From Kordia sp. TARA_039_SRF (GTDB taxonomy: Bacteria > Bacteroidota > Bacteroidia > Flavobacteriales > Flavobacteriaceae), in NCBI GenBank assembly GCA_006383075.2, contig SMNH02000002.1, positions 59,020 through 123,019 on the forward strand: 64,000 nt of DNA. Direction: 5' to 3'. The translations under genes and the position numbers were made by a program. The notes under the pieces are model-generated. The model was not told where the DNA came from. It did not search any database and saw only the letters and a list, made by a program, of their open reading frames with translations. The stretch's first letter is position 1; each line of letters starts with the position of its first letter. This document shows positions 11,511 to 20,164 of the stretch, in pieces.

Positions 11511-12017
11511 ATGGCTACAGTTACATTACATGGTACAGCTTTTGAAACTTCAGGAAGCTTGCCAAATGTAGGAGCAAAAGCTCCTGATTTTACATTAGTA
11601 ACCTCAGATTTAAACACAAAGAAATTAGACGATTATAAAGGTTCAAAAGTTGTATTGAACATTTTCCCTAGTGTAGACACAGGTGTTTGCGCAACTTCAG
11701 TAAGAACATTTAACCAAGAAGCGAGCGAGTTGGATAATACAAAAGTATTGTGCGTTTCGCGCGATTTACCATTTGCACAATCACGCTTTTGCGCTGCTGA
11801 AGGCTTAGAAAATGTAGAAACACTGTCTGACTTTAGAGATGGAAGTTTTGGAAAAGCCTATGGTGTTGATATGATAAACGGTCCCATGGAAGCATTGCAC
11901 TCACGTGCTGTTGTTGTTTTGGACGAAAGTGGAAATGTTACTTACACAGAACACATTACCGAAATTGCAGAAGAACCAAATTATAAAGCTGCTTTGGAAG
12001 CATTATTAGATGATTAA
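11511..12017 (+). CDS. tpx: Thiol peroxidase (atypical 2-Cys peroxiredoxin)
   Basis: This 168-residue Tpx-family peroxidase has the peroxidatic Cys60 in SVDTGVCATSVRTFN and the resolving Cys94 in SRFCAAEGLENV, matching the spacing of the well-studied enterobacterial enzyme. An intramolecular disulfide reduced by thioredoxin is expected. The stop codon region overlaps the start of the diacylglycerol kinase-type gene by 8 bp, so the two are co-transcribed. It is divergent from katG, with which it shares a 224-bp A/T-rich intergenic region. Confidence 0.97.
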   Translation: MATVTLHGTAFETSGSLPNVGAKAPDFTLVTSDLNTKKLDDYKGSKVVLNIFPSVDTGVCATSVRTFNQEASELDNTKVLCVSRDLPFAQSRFCAAEGLENVETLSDFRDGSFGKAYGVDMINGPMEALHSRAVVVLDESGNVTYTEHITEIAEEPNYKAALEALLDD

Positions 12018-12369
12018 ATTCATTAAAGGAAGAATAAAAGGAGTCGGATATGCGTGTAAAGGCGCATATCTGCTCATTACTACAGAAGCTAGCTTAAAAG
12101 CACAATTCTTTATCGGTATTGTAGTTACCATTGCTGGATTTTACTTCGAAATTTCCAAAACTGAATGGATATTGCAAACTTTAACTATTGGACTCATTAT
12201 GAGTTTGGAAGGAATCAACACTGCTATTGAGGAAATTGCAGACTTCATACATCCCGAGCATCATAAAAAAATAGGACTCATCAAAGATTTGGCGGCTGGC
12301 GCTGTTTTTATCTTTGCCATTGCTGCCGTAATTATTGGATGCTTTATTTATATTCCTAAGTTTTTATAA
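12010..12369 (+). CDS. dgkA: Diacylglycerol/undecaprenol kinase family protein
   Basis: This 119-residue integral membrane kinase of the DgkA family has three transmembrane helices. The active-site stretch LEGINTAIEEIADFIHPEHH and the KDLAAGAVFI segment are characteristic. Gram-positive and Bacteroidota members often act on undecaprenol rather than diacylglycerol, so the lipid substrate is left open. The ATG overlaps the end of tpx by 8 bp, which indicates translational coupling. Confidence 0.92.
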   Translation: MIKFIKGRIKGVGYACKGAYLLITTEASLKAQFFIGIVVTIAGFYFEISKTEWILQTLTIGLIMSLEGINTAIEEIADFIHPEHHKKIGLIKDLAAGAVFIFAIAAVIIGCFIYIPKFL

Positions 12370-12539
12370 TTCATATTTAAAACTTTCTCTCACTCAAGTC
12401 AACATCTTTTGAATAATTTTCTTTGCATACTTCAGCATCACGCTGCGAAGTAGTTCACTGATAATAATTCACATAAAAACTCCTATCGTTTTCATTTTTT
12501 TCTTACCTTGATGTATTATTAACCATAAAATATTACATC

Positions 12540-12737
12540 ATGAAAAAAAGAGAACTTAAAAATTTGATTCTCAACAAAAAGTCTATCTGTAATTTAGATG
12601 ATTCTATTAAAGGTGGCGCACTTCCGCACACAGAAAAAGAGTGTCCTAATAATACTGGATGCATTGGTCCTGTTAAGGAAACTTGCGGCATTATCAACTG
12701 TCAATTGCTCAGCGATGCAGGTTGTGAAGCTGCTTAA
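12540..12737 (+). CDS. RiPP precursor peptide, GG leader (precursor A)
   Basis: This 65-residue precursor-like peptide has the leader MKKRELKNLILNKKSICNL, ending in SIKGG at residues 25-27 or so, and a Cys-rich core. It belongs with the Bacteroidota leader family associated with class I lanthipeptides. The core motif TGCIGPVKETCGIINC is almost repeated in the next gene. No modifying enzyme or exporter is encoded nearby, so maturation would have to be in trans. A box-like TACCTTG lies upstream near 12500. Confidence 0.8.
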   Translation: MKKRELKNLILNKKSICNLDDSIKGGALPHTEKECPNNTGCIGPVKETCGIINCQLLSDAGCEAA

Positions 12738-12794
12738 AACACAAGCGAAATTACATCGCTTCTTACTAACATTTATTAACGTAAACTTTATATT

Positions 12795-12974
12795 ATGAAA
12801 AAAAGAGAATTTAAAAACTTAGTTTTAAACAAAAAGTCTATTTCCGATCTTGAAAATAAAAAAGGTGGTGCTGTAGATACCATTGTTGGTTGTGCCAACA
12901 CAGGTTGTGTAGGTGAACCAAAACATACCTGCGGAATCATAAATTGTGATTTAACCAAAGATTGGGAAATTTAA
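12795..12974 (+). CDS. RiPP precursor peptide, GG leader (precursor B)
   Basis: This 59-residue peptide, too short for many gene callers, starts at the ATG at 12795. The leader MKKREFKNLVLNKKSISDL leads to KKGG, then a core with GCANTGCVGEPKHTCGIINC. It is a clear paralogue of precursor A, 57 bp upstream: TGC(I/V)G, TCGIINC and a following Leu are kept, while the residues between vary. Conservation of the Cys positions argues that both are expressed and modified in the same way. A terminator follows 8 bp after the stop codon. Confidence 0.8.
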   Translation: MKKREFKNLVLNKKSISDLENKKGGAVDTIVGCANTGCVGEPKHTCGIINCDLTKDWEI

Positions 12975-12982
12975 GTACATAT

Positions 12983-13005
12983 AGCGGGAGCAATCCCGCT
13001 TTTTC
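12983..13005 (+). terminator. Rho-independent terminator after precursor B
   Basis: The stem AGCGGGA/TCCCGCT has a GCAA loop and is followed by TTTTC. Confidence 0.88.
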
Positions 13006-13172
13006 TTTTTAGTTCCTTCGCTTCTCTCCTATTTGCTACACGCATCCTTTTATTTTACGGAAAAACGTTTCGCATAAAGATTAATTTTAAATATCTTGCG
13101 ACTTTAGTGCGATTTGTATTTTACTCGCGAATTTGTTGCGAGTTCATTGATTTATAAACAAGCAATCCCTGA

Positions 13173-15644
13173 ATGGCAAAGAAGAAAACCGTAAAAAAAA
13201 CGAAAAAAACTCCTAGAGTCTCGAAATTCAAAAAACCTGATTTTACGTTTACCCGACAGCATCAAATTATATTGGGTAGCTTACTCATGTTGTTTGCAGT
13301 TGCGTTATTTATTGCGTTTGCTTCGTATTTCTTTACAGGCGAAGTTGACCAAAGTGTGCTCGACAGTAGTGATAGCTCAGTAAAAACACAAAACTGGATG
13401 CAACGTTTTGGCGCCAGTATCAGCGACTTTTTTATTTACAGAGGTTTCGGAATTGCGTCGTTCATTTTTGCTAGTTTACTTTTATGGACAGGATTACACT
13501 TGCTATTGGATACCAAAAAGAAGCTATTTAACCGATGGTTTTGGGGAAGTATTATTGTCATTTGGTTGTCTATCTTTTTAGGATTCTTCTTTAACTCTGC
13601 ACCTATTTTGGGCGGAACGATTGGATATGAAATCAACTCGTATTTGCAAGTATATATTGGTAAAATTGGTGTGGGATTGTTACTCGTTTTTGGAGCGATT
13701 CTGTATGCAGTTTTACGTTTAAAGCTTACGCCAGAAAAAGTATCCGCCTATATTCAAAAGCGAAAAACAGATATAAAGGAAGATTTTGCTATGCAAGAAG
13801 CTTCTAGCGAAACAACTACGGAAACTACTCAAACAGAAGAAACCGAAACTTCCTCTTCTACAGAAGTACAAACAAAGACCAACGAAGACGAAACTTCCTC
13901 TACAGAAAAAGCAAAAAAATCAGAGTTTGAATTATCGGTTGAAAATTTACAACCAACCATCAAAAATCATTCAGGAACGACTTCAGATAAAAAAGATAGC
14001 GAAGTAAAAGACGCGTCTTTCGAAGTAGAAATTGCCAAAGAGGAAGAAGAAACAGCAATTCAAGTTGAAAAGGTTGTTGAAGAAAAAACAGTTGCAGAAA
14101 ATTTATCCGATAAACTTGTAAAAGAACATGGCGAATTTGACCCAACGTTAGAGTTAGGAAACTTCCGTTTTCCAACCATCGATTTACTAAAAGATTACAC
14201 CAACGGTAGTTCTATCACCATCAACCAAGAAGAACTCGAAGAAAATAAAAACCAAATCGTAACGACGCTTCGCAATTATAAAATTGAAATTGCCAGTATT
14301 AAAGCAACGGTTGGTCCAACAGTGACACTGTATGAAATCATCCCAGAAGCTGGTGTACGTATTTCTAAAATTAAAAACTTAGAAGACGATATTGCACTTT
14401 CGCTAGCCGCATTGGGAATTCGTATCATTGCGCCCATGCCAGGAAAAGGAACGATTGGAATTGAAGTACCAAATAAAAAACCTGCTATCGTTTCCATGCG
14501 CTCTGCCATTGCTTCCAAGAAGTTTCAAGAAGCAGAAATGCAATTACCAATTGCTTTCGGAAAAACGATTAGCAACGAAACATTGGTGGTCGATTTGGCA
14601 AAAATGCCACACTTGTTAATGGCTGGTGCTACGGGACAAGGAAAGTCGGTGGGACTGAATTGTATTTTAACTTCGATTCTCTACAAAAAACATCCAGCAG
14701 AAGTCAAATTTGTATTGGTTGATCCGAAAAAAGTAGAATTGACACTTTTTAACAAAATAGAACGTCACTATTTGGCAAAACTTCCCGATTCGGAAGAAGC
14801 GATTATCACGGACAATTCCAAAGTAATCAACACGTTGAATTCGCTTTGTATTGAAATGGACCAACGCTATGATATGCTGAAAAACGCGATGTGTCGTAAT
14901 ATTGTGGAATACAATGCCAAATTCAAAGCACGAAAACTCAATCCTAATGACGGACATAAGTTTTTACCCTATATTGTATTGGTGGTGGATGAATTTGCCG
15001 ATTTAATCATGACAGCTGGAAAAGAAGTTGAAACACCGATTGCGCGTTTGGCACAGTTGGCACGTGCGATTGGAATTCACTTAATCATCGCTACACAACG
15101 TCCGTCTGTAAACGTTATTACGGGAATGATAAAAGCGAATTTCCCTGCCAGAGTGGCGTTTAGAGTAATGTCGAAAATAGATTCGCGCACCATTTTAGAT
15201 AATTCTGGAGCTGATCAATTAATTGGTCGCGGAGACATGCTGTACACACAAGGAAACGATTTAATACGTATTCAATGTGCGTTTGTTGATACGCCAGAAG
15301 TGGAGAAAATTACAGACTTTATTGGCGCACAAAAAGCCTATCCAGATGCTTTTATGCTGCCTGAATATGTAGGTGAAGAAAGTGGCACAAGTCTTGATAT
15401 AGACATCGCAGATAGAGACAAACTATTCCCACAAGCAGCAGAAATCATTGTGGTTGCACAACAAGGTTCGGCTTCGTTATTACAGCGAAAACTCAAACTT
15501 GGGTACAATCGTGCTGGACGAATTATAGACCAATTAGAAGCTGCAGGAATTGTAGGTCCTTTTGAAGGAAGCAAAGCACGACAAGTATTGGTTCCAGACA
15601 TTTTAGCTTTAGAACAATTATTAGAAAATGAAAAAAATGGATAA
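13173..15644 (+). CDS. ftsK: DNA translocase FtsK
   Basis: This 823-residue septal DNA translocase couples chromosome segregation to cell division. The N-terminus carries four transmembrane segments (about residues 30-175). A Glu/Thr/Lys-rich linker follows (about 190-330), then the RecA-like motor with Walker A in GATGQGKSVGLN near residue 487 and Walker B in IVLVVDEFADLI near residue 605. The C-terminal gamma winged-helix (about 755-810, ending IIDQLEAAGIVGP) reads polar KOPS-type sequences. lolA and an LptF-type permease follow in the same operon, as is common in Bacteroidota. Confidence 0.98.
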   Translation: MAKKKTVKKTKKTPRVSKFKKPDFTFTRQHQIILGSLLMLFAVALFIAFASYFFTGEVDQSVLDSSDSSVKTQNWMQRFGASISDFFIYRGFGIASFIFASLLLWTGLHLLLDTKKKLFNRWFWGSIIVIWLSIFLGFFFNSAPILGGTIGYEINSYLQVYIGKIGVGLLLVFGAILYAVLRLKLTPEKVSAYIQKRKTDIKEDFAMQEASSETTTETTQTEETETSSSTEVQTKTNEDETSSTEKAKKSEFELSVENLQPTIKNHSGTTSDKKDSEVKDASFEVEIAKEEEETAIQVEKVVEEKTVAENLSDKLVKEHGEFDPTLELGNFRFPTIDLLKDYTNGSSITINQEELEENKNQIVTTLRNYKIEIASIKATVGPTVTLYEIIPEAGVRISKIKNLEDDIALSLAALGIRIIAPMPGKGTIGIEVPNKKPAIVSMRSAIASKKFQEAEMQLPIAFGKTISNETLVVDLAKMPHLLMAGATGQGKSVGLNCILTSILYKKHPAEVKFVLVDPKKVELTLFNKIERHYLAKLPDSEEAIITDNSKVINTLNSLCIEMDQRYDMLKNAMCRNIVEYNAKFKARKLNPNDGHKFLPYIVLVVDEFADLIMTAGKEVETPIARLAQLARAIGIHLIIATQRPSVNVITGMIKANFPARVAFRVMSKIDSRTILDNSGADQLIGRGDMLYTQGNDLIRIQCAFVDTPEVEKITDFIGAQKAYPDAFMLPEYVGEESGTSLDIDIADRDKLFPQAAEIIVVAQQGSASLLQRKLKLGYNRAGRIIDQLEAAGIVGPFEGSKARQVLVPDILALEQLLENEKNG

Positions 15645-15645
15645 C

Positions 15646-16284
15646 ATGAAAAAACTAGTTTTAGTGTTGGTATTAGGCATATTCACATGCACTGTAAATG
15701 CGCAAAATACAGCAAAAGCAAAAAAACTATTAGATGAAGTTTCTGCAAAAGTCAACAGTTATGACAATATTCAAATTGACTTTAAATATGAATTGAACAA
15801 CAAAGAAGCAAATACAAAGCAAGAATCCAAAGGAAATGTAACGTTGGAAGGTCAAAAATACTACCTAAACTTCTTAGGCTTCACCAAAATTTACGACACT
15901 AAAAAAGTATACACCATCGTTCCTGCCAATGAAGAGGTTACGATTTCCGACGTAGAAGATGACGAAACAGGCTTATCTCCTTCTGAAATGTTGACATTCT
16001 ACAAAAAAGGATATACCTATGCGTGGGACATTTTACAAAACGTTCGCGGTAGAAAAATTCAATACATCAAACTAACGCCGACAAGTCCAACATCAGATAT
16101 TAAAAGTGTATTGTTGGGAATTGATGAAAAAACAAAACACATCTACAACTTAATCGAAACAGGAAAAAACGGTACAATTACTACTTTAACTGTTAATTCT
16201 TTTAAAACGAATCAGCCATTATCAAAAAGCTTATTTATATTTGACGAATCGAAATACGAGGATTATTATATAGATAAAAACTAG
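15646..16284 (+). CDS. lolA: LolA-like outer-membrane lipoprotein carrier protein
   Basis: This LolA-family periplasmic protein has about 212 residues and ferries lipoproteins to the outer membrane. It has a typical signal peptide, MKKLVLVLVLGIFTCTVNAQ, and the LolA core (VSAKVNSYDNIQIDFKYEL and the later SPSEMLTFYKKGY region). The frame also has an ATG at 15628 inside the end of ftsK. I prefer 15646 because the signal peptide begins there, one base after the ftsK stop codon. The next gene starts 5 bp after its stop codon. Confidence 0.88.
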   Translation: MKKLVLVLVLGIFTCTVNAQNTAKAKKLLDEVSAKVNSYDNIQIDFKYELNNKEANTKQESKGNVTLEGQKYYLNFLGFTKIYDTKKVYTIVPANEEVTISDVEDDETGLSPSEMLTFYKKGYTYAWDILQNVRGRKIQYIKLTPTSPTSDIKSVLLGIDEKTKHIYNLIETGKNGTITTLTVNSFKTNQPLSKSLFIFDESKYEDYYIDKN

Positions 16285-16289
16285 GCTAC

Positions 16290-18284
16290 TTGAAAATACT
16301 AGATAGATACATACTTAAGAGTTACTTCTTAACGTTTCTTACCGTGTTTGTAATATTTATGTTCATATTTATATTACAAACCGTTTGGCTTTTTATAGGC
16401 GAATTGGCTGGAAAAGGATTGGACGTCAGCATCATTTTAAAATTCTTGCTGTATACTGCTCCTAAGTTGATTCCACTAGTATTGCCGTTAAGTATTTTAG
16501 TATCTTCTATTATGACTTTTGGTCGCTTTGCGGAAAGCTACGAGTTTGCCGCAATGAAATCAACAGGAATCTCCTTGCAACGCGCCATGCGTAGTTGTAT
16601 TATTTTTATTGTTTTGTTGGGAATTGGAACGTTTTTCTTTAGTAATAATGTCATTCCTTGGTCAGAATTTAAACAATACAATCTGCGTAAAAACCTAGCA
16701 AAGAAAAAGCCTGCATTGGCAATCGGCGAAGGTGTTTTTAATGACATTGCGGATATCAATATTAAGGTTGATAAAAAATATGGTAACAATGACCAACTGT
16801 TGGATAAAGTAATTATTCACCAAAAATCCAATGACAGAAGAAATCGGATTGTTATCAAATCGAAAAATGGCGAACTTAAAAGCAGTCCTGATTCTGACAT
16901 TCTACAAATGGTCTTATTTGATGGAAATCGCTACGAAGATGTCAAATCCACCGACCCGAAAGATGCCTTGCGCGAACAACACGCCAAAGTTTCCTTTGAA
17001 AAATACATCATGAATGTGGATTTGCGCGAAATCAACGATGTCGATTTAGACGCGACTGACCACAACACATACAAAATGTTCAACGTGCAGCAGCTTTATG
17101 ATACCATCAACAAGTTTGAAAACAAATACGACCAAGAAAAAGTTGGTTTTGGTGAAAACATGTACAAGCGTACGGGAATGGTAATCATCGAAAAAGATTC
17201 CACCAATCGCGTGCCGTTAGATTCTATCAACAACTCAGAAAATGTTCTAGAATTATTATCACTCAAAAATCAAAAACGTGCGTTAGATATTTCCATCACC
17301 AACATCAAAGGTCGTCGCACAACGCTTGAAAACACCGAAAATCGTTTCAAGCGCATGGAGAAAAAAATCAATCACCAAAAAATATACATGCACGACAAAT
17401 TTGCCGTTGCCATTGCCTGTATCATTCTGTTCTTTGTGGGCGCACCGTTAGGAGCCATCATTCGCAAAGGAGGAATTGGTTTGCCAATGGTCATAGCTGT
17501 TTGTCTGTTTTTAGTTTATCACTTTATCGGAATCTTTGGAAAAAACAGTGCCGAAGATGGCAGTATTCCTCCATGGTTAGGCACTTGGATGTCGACGATG
17601 ATTATGTTTCCGCTGAGTATCTATTTTACCAAACGTGCCACTTCCGACCAAGGATTGTTTAGTTTTTCTTTAAAAGAGCTTTTTGTTCGACTGAAAGAAG
17701 ATGAAAACGAAGAAAAAACACATGAATTGGCTGAAATAACAACAACTGACCGTGAAAGCACTGAAAAACTAAAAGCGTTGAGCGATTCGCAACTGATGGA
17801 TGTGGTTCAAAATTATCGTGATTATAATTACAGTGACGGTGAACGAAGTTTAGCAATAAGCATTTTGGAAGAACGAGGAATTTCACAAAGACGCTTAAAA
17901 GTATTAGGTGTTTTTGAAAATGACACCAATAAAGACATAGAAAAGATATATATATCATATATAAAAGCATCTAAATTCGCTTTTATATACTATGTTCCTT
18001 TTATAGTTTCTGCACTTTCATTGCCTATTTTGAATAATAATATAGAAATGGAAAACTGGATGTTTTACAGTTTATTAGCAAGTGCTATTATTTTTGGAAT
18101 TCTATTTATATATAGATTTGTTCGCTCCAACATATTCTTACGCAATATTATGGATGGAATTGGAGTAAAACCGTCCAAGAAATCAACGATTCAAGCTATC
18201 TCCATTCTTGGATTTGTTTTTTACTTTGTAACGTTTTTTATAGTAAAAGCGCGCATTAAAAAAGAAATAAAGAGTAAGCGATAA
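16290..18284 (+). CDS. LptF/LptG family permease with C-terminal extension
   Basis: This 664-residue protein of the LptF/G (YjgP/YjgQ) family belongs to the LPS transport complex LptB2FG. The transmembrane core is at residues 1-120, a periplasmic domain spans about 130-370, and further membrane segments run from about 373 to 455, including GAPLGAIIRKGGIGLPM. A hydrophilic stretch and about three more hydrophobic segments (about 560-655) extend it beyond the usual length of 360-480 residues. It uses a TTG start codon 5 bp after lolA. Co-transcription with ftsK and lolA puts it in an envelope-biogenesis operon. Confidence 0.9.
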   Translation: MKILDRYILKSYFLTFLTVFVIFMFIFILQTVWLFIGELAGKGLDVSIILKFLLYTAPKLIPLVLPLSILVSSIMTFGRFAESYEFAAMKSTGISLQRAMRSCIIFIVLLGIGTFFFSNNVIPWSEFKQYNLRKNLAKKKPALAIGEGVFNDIADINIKVDKKYGNNDQLLDKVIIHQKSNDRRNRIVIKSKNGELKSSPDSDILQMVLFDGNRYEDVKSTDPKDALREQHAKVSFEKYIMNVDLREINDVDLDATDHNTYKMFNVQQLYDTINKFENKYDQEKVGFGENMYKRTGMVIIEKDSTNRVPLDSINNSENVLELLSLKNQKRALDISITNIKGRRTTLENTENRFKRMEKKINHQKIYMHDKFAVAIACIILFFVGAPLGAIIRKGGIGLPMVIAVCLFLVYHFIGIFGKNSAEDGSIPPWLGTWMSTMIMFPLSIYFTKRATSDQGLFSFSLKELFVRLKEDENEEKTHELAEITTTDRESTEKLKALSDSQLMDVVQNYRDYNYSDGERSLAISILEERGISQRRLKVLGVFENDTNKDIEKIYISYIKASKFAFIYYVPFIVSALSLPILNNNIEMENWMFYSLLASAIIFGILFIYRFVRSNIFLRNIMDGIGVKPSKKSTIQAISILGFVFYFVTFFIVKARIKKEIKSKR

Positions 18285-18291
18285 TATTATA

Positions 18292-18450
18292 GAAGTGATT
18301 TAAACTTTTTCTTCTGGCTGCAAATTCATCTTATTTTACCCTGATTTTGACTTTTTTTATGCCGTAGCTATGCTATGCCACTCAAAAAAGGCTTCATCAG
18401 ACTAAGAAATCTTAAATTTTCGCTACAAAACAAAAAGTTTAAATCACTTC
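18292..18450. mobile_element. 159-bp MITE-like element with perfect 19-bp terminal inverted repeats
   Basis: Left arm GAAGTGATTTAAACTTTTT at 18292-18310 is the exact reverse complement of the right arm at 18432-18450. The interior has no open frame of note. A related 50-bp hairpin (AGTGATTT...AAATCACT) occurs at 40024-40073, so this is a repeat family. No transposase is nearby and no clear target-site duplication was identified. Confidence 0.6.
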
Positions 18451-18516
18451 ATATAGAAAAGCAACTACAACCTTACAATACTTTACACATTCTTTAATTT
18501 TTCCCGTGAGAATGAT

Positions 18517-18524
18517 TATTTTTG
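18517..18524 (+). promoter_or_regulatory. -7 box upstream of ribBA
   Basis: TATTTTTG fits the TAnnTTTG consensus and lies 19 bp before the ATG at 18544. The -33 element is not obvious. Confidence 0.4.
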
Positions 18525-18543
18525 CGATTAAATACTGAAAAAC

Positions 18544-19695
18544 ATGACAACGTCAACTACAAAAGTGAAAACGAATACACAATTAGACAGCATTCACGCA
18601 GCCATTGAAGATATCCGTCAAGGAAAAGTAATTATTGTAGTGGACGATGAAAATCGTGAAAATGAAGGTGATTTTTTAGCTGCGGCTGAAATGGTAACGC
18701 CAGAAATGATCAACTTTATGGCAACACATGGTCGCGGACTGATTTGCGCACCTTTGACCGAAAATCGTTGTAAAGAATTGCAACTTGGCATGATGGTGAG
18801 TAATAATACCGATCCGATGGAAACTGCATTCACCATTTCGGTAGATTTGAAAGGAAACGGTGTTACAACAGGAATTTCCGCTTCTGACCGCGCTAAAACC
18901 GTTCAAGCATTAATTGACAAAAGCACACGTCCATTCGATTTGGCGCGTCCAGGACATATATTTCCATTAAAAGCAAAAGAAGGTGGCGTACTTCGTAGAA
19001 CAGGTCATACAGAAGCTGCGATTGACTTTGCGCGCTTGGCAGGACTACAACCTGCGGGTGTTATTGTGGAAATCATGAACGAAGACGGAACCATGGCGCG
19101 TTTGCCACAATTGCTTGAAGTCGCTAAAAATTTTGACTTAAAAATTGTATCTATTGAAGATTTGGTTGCCTACCGAATGGAACACGATTCTTTGATTGAA
19201 AAGAAAGAAGACTTTAACGTACAAACACGTTTTGGAGATTTCCGTATGCGAGCCTATTTACAAACAACCAACAATCGTGTGCACATTGCATTGACCAAAG
19301 GAAGTTGGTCTGCTGATGAACCTGTACTAACACGTATCAATTCAACATTGGTAAACGACGATATTTTAGGAACCTTGACAAATAACGCCGATAAAAAGCT
19401 GGATGATATGTTTCGTTTGGTCAATGAAGAAGGAAAAGGCGCGATTGTATTTATCAACCAAGATCACAGTTCGTTGAATTTATTACACAGAATCAAAGAA
19501 TTAAAAGCATTACAAACCGACGGCGAACACAAAGCTCCAAAAATTAAAATGGATTCCAAAGACTTCGGAATTGGAGCGCAAATTCTGCACGATATCAACA
19601 TTAGTAAAATTCGTTTGGTTACGAACACACATCAAGAAAAACGTGTGGGAATGATTGGGTACGGTTTAGAGATTGTAGATTATGTATCGTATTAA
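18544..19695 (+). CDS. ribB: 3,4-dihydroxy-2-butanone 4-phosphate synthase with degenerate GTP cyclohydrolase II domain
   Basis: This 383-residue protein has the RibBA layout of riboflavin synthesis. The N-terminal synthase half (about 1-215) keeps its catalytic motifs, including DDENRENEGDF at about 33-43 and GHTEAA near 155, and should make dihydroxybutanone phosphate from ribulose 5-phosphate. The C-terminal half aligns with GTP cyclohydrolase II but has no Cys at all. The zinc motif region reads TLVNDDILGTLTNNADKKLD, and the usual HEGRG loop reads NQDHSSL. The cyclohydrolase activity is therefore almost surely absent, and another RibA should exist elsewhere. Confidence 0.93.
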   Translation: MTTSTTKVKTNTQLDSIHAAIEDIRQGKVIIVVDDENRENEGDFLAAAEMVTPEMINFMATHGRGLICAPLTENRCKELQLGMMVSNNTDPMETAFTISVDLKGNGVTTGISASDRAKTVQALIDKSTRPFDLARPGHIFPLKAKEGGVLRRTGHTEAAIDFARLAGLQPAGVIVEIMNEDGTMARLPQLLEVAKNFDLKIVSIEDLVAYRMEHDSLIEKKEDFNVQTRFGDFRMRAYLQTTNNRVHIALTKGSWSADEPVLTRINSTLVNDDILGTLTNNADKKLDDMFRLVNEEGKGAIVFINQDHSSLNLLHRIKELKALQTDGEHKAPKIKMDSKDFGIGAQILHDINISKIRLVTNTHQEKRVGMIGYGLEIVDYVSY

Positions 19696-19727
19696 GTATA
19701 CTATAATACGTATATCAAATATTTAAA

Positions 19728-19761
19728 AAAATCCAGAAAGTCATAGACTCTCTGGATTTTT
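19728..19761. terminator. Terminator between ribBA and precursor C
   Basis: The hairpin ATCCAGA/TCTGGAT has inner AGTC/GACT pairing, flanked by A and T tracts. It sits between convergent genes and probably works in both directions. Confidence 0.8.
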
Positions 19762-19767
19762 TGATTA

Positions 19768-20037
19768 TTAGCATTTTATATTAGTAATATCACAACCAAT
19801 AGTTCTAATCGTTGTATCTATCGGTTTTGTTGGACCTCCTGTATACAAACAGGTTACATTGTCCATTCTTGTATTACAAGCATTCCAAGAAACACAAAAG
19901 TTTTCACCTGTCAAGTCGCATCTTTCTGCAGTTGCAGGGTTCGGAAGAGAAACATCTCCTCCCGTAACAAACTGCTCGTTAATTTTAGAAATTGCTCTCT
20001 TGTTTAATGCTAGTTTTTTTAAATCACTTTTTTTCAT
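19768..20037 (-). CDS. RiPP precursor peptide, GG leader (precursor C)
   Basis: This 89-residue peptide has the family leader MKKSDLKKLALNKRAISKI, ending FVTGG near residue 27, and a long core with six Cys (in ERCDLTGENFCVSW, NACNTR, VTCLYTGG, IGCDI and a C-terminal KC) plus many Thr. It is the longest precursor in the window, with the highest Cys and Thr content, which suits lanthionine-type crosslinking, though that is inference. It stands alone, between ribBA and the aminotransferase, with no maturation genes. Confidence 0.78.
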   Translation of the reverse strand: MKKSDLKKLALNKRAISKINEQFVTGGDVSLPNPATAERCDLTGENFCVSWNACNTRMDNVTCLYTGGPTKPIDTTIRTIGCDITNIKC

Positions 20038-20164
20038 GTTATAAATTTTAATTGTTGATTACGCAACACTATAAAAATATAACAAGAGAAAACTTTCTTT
20101 TTGTATAATCTACACTGAAAACTGTATGAATTGTTTTAAAATAAGTCGTTTAAAATTTAGCAAA

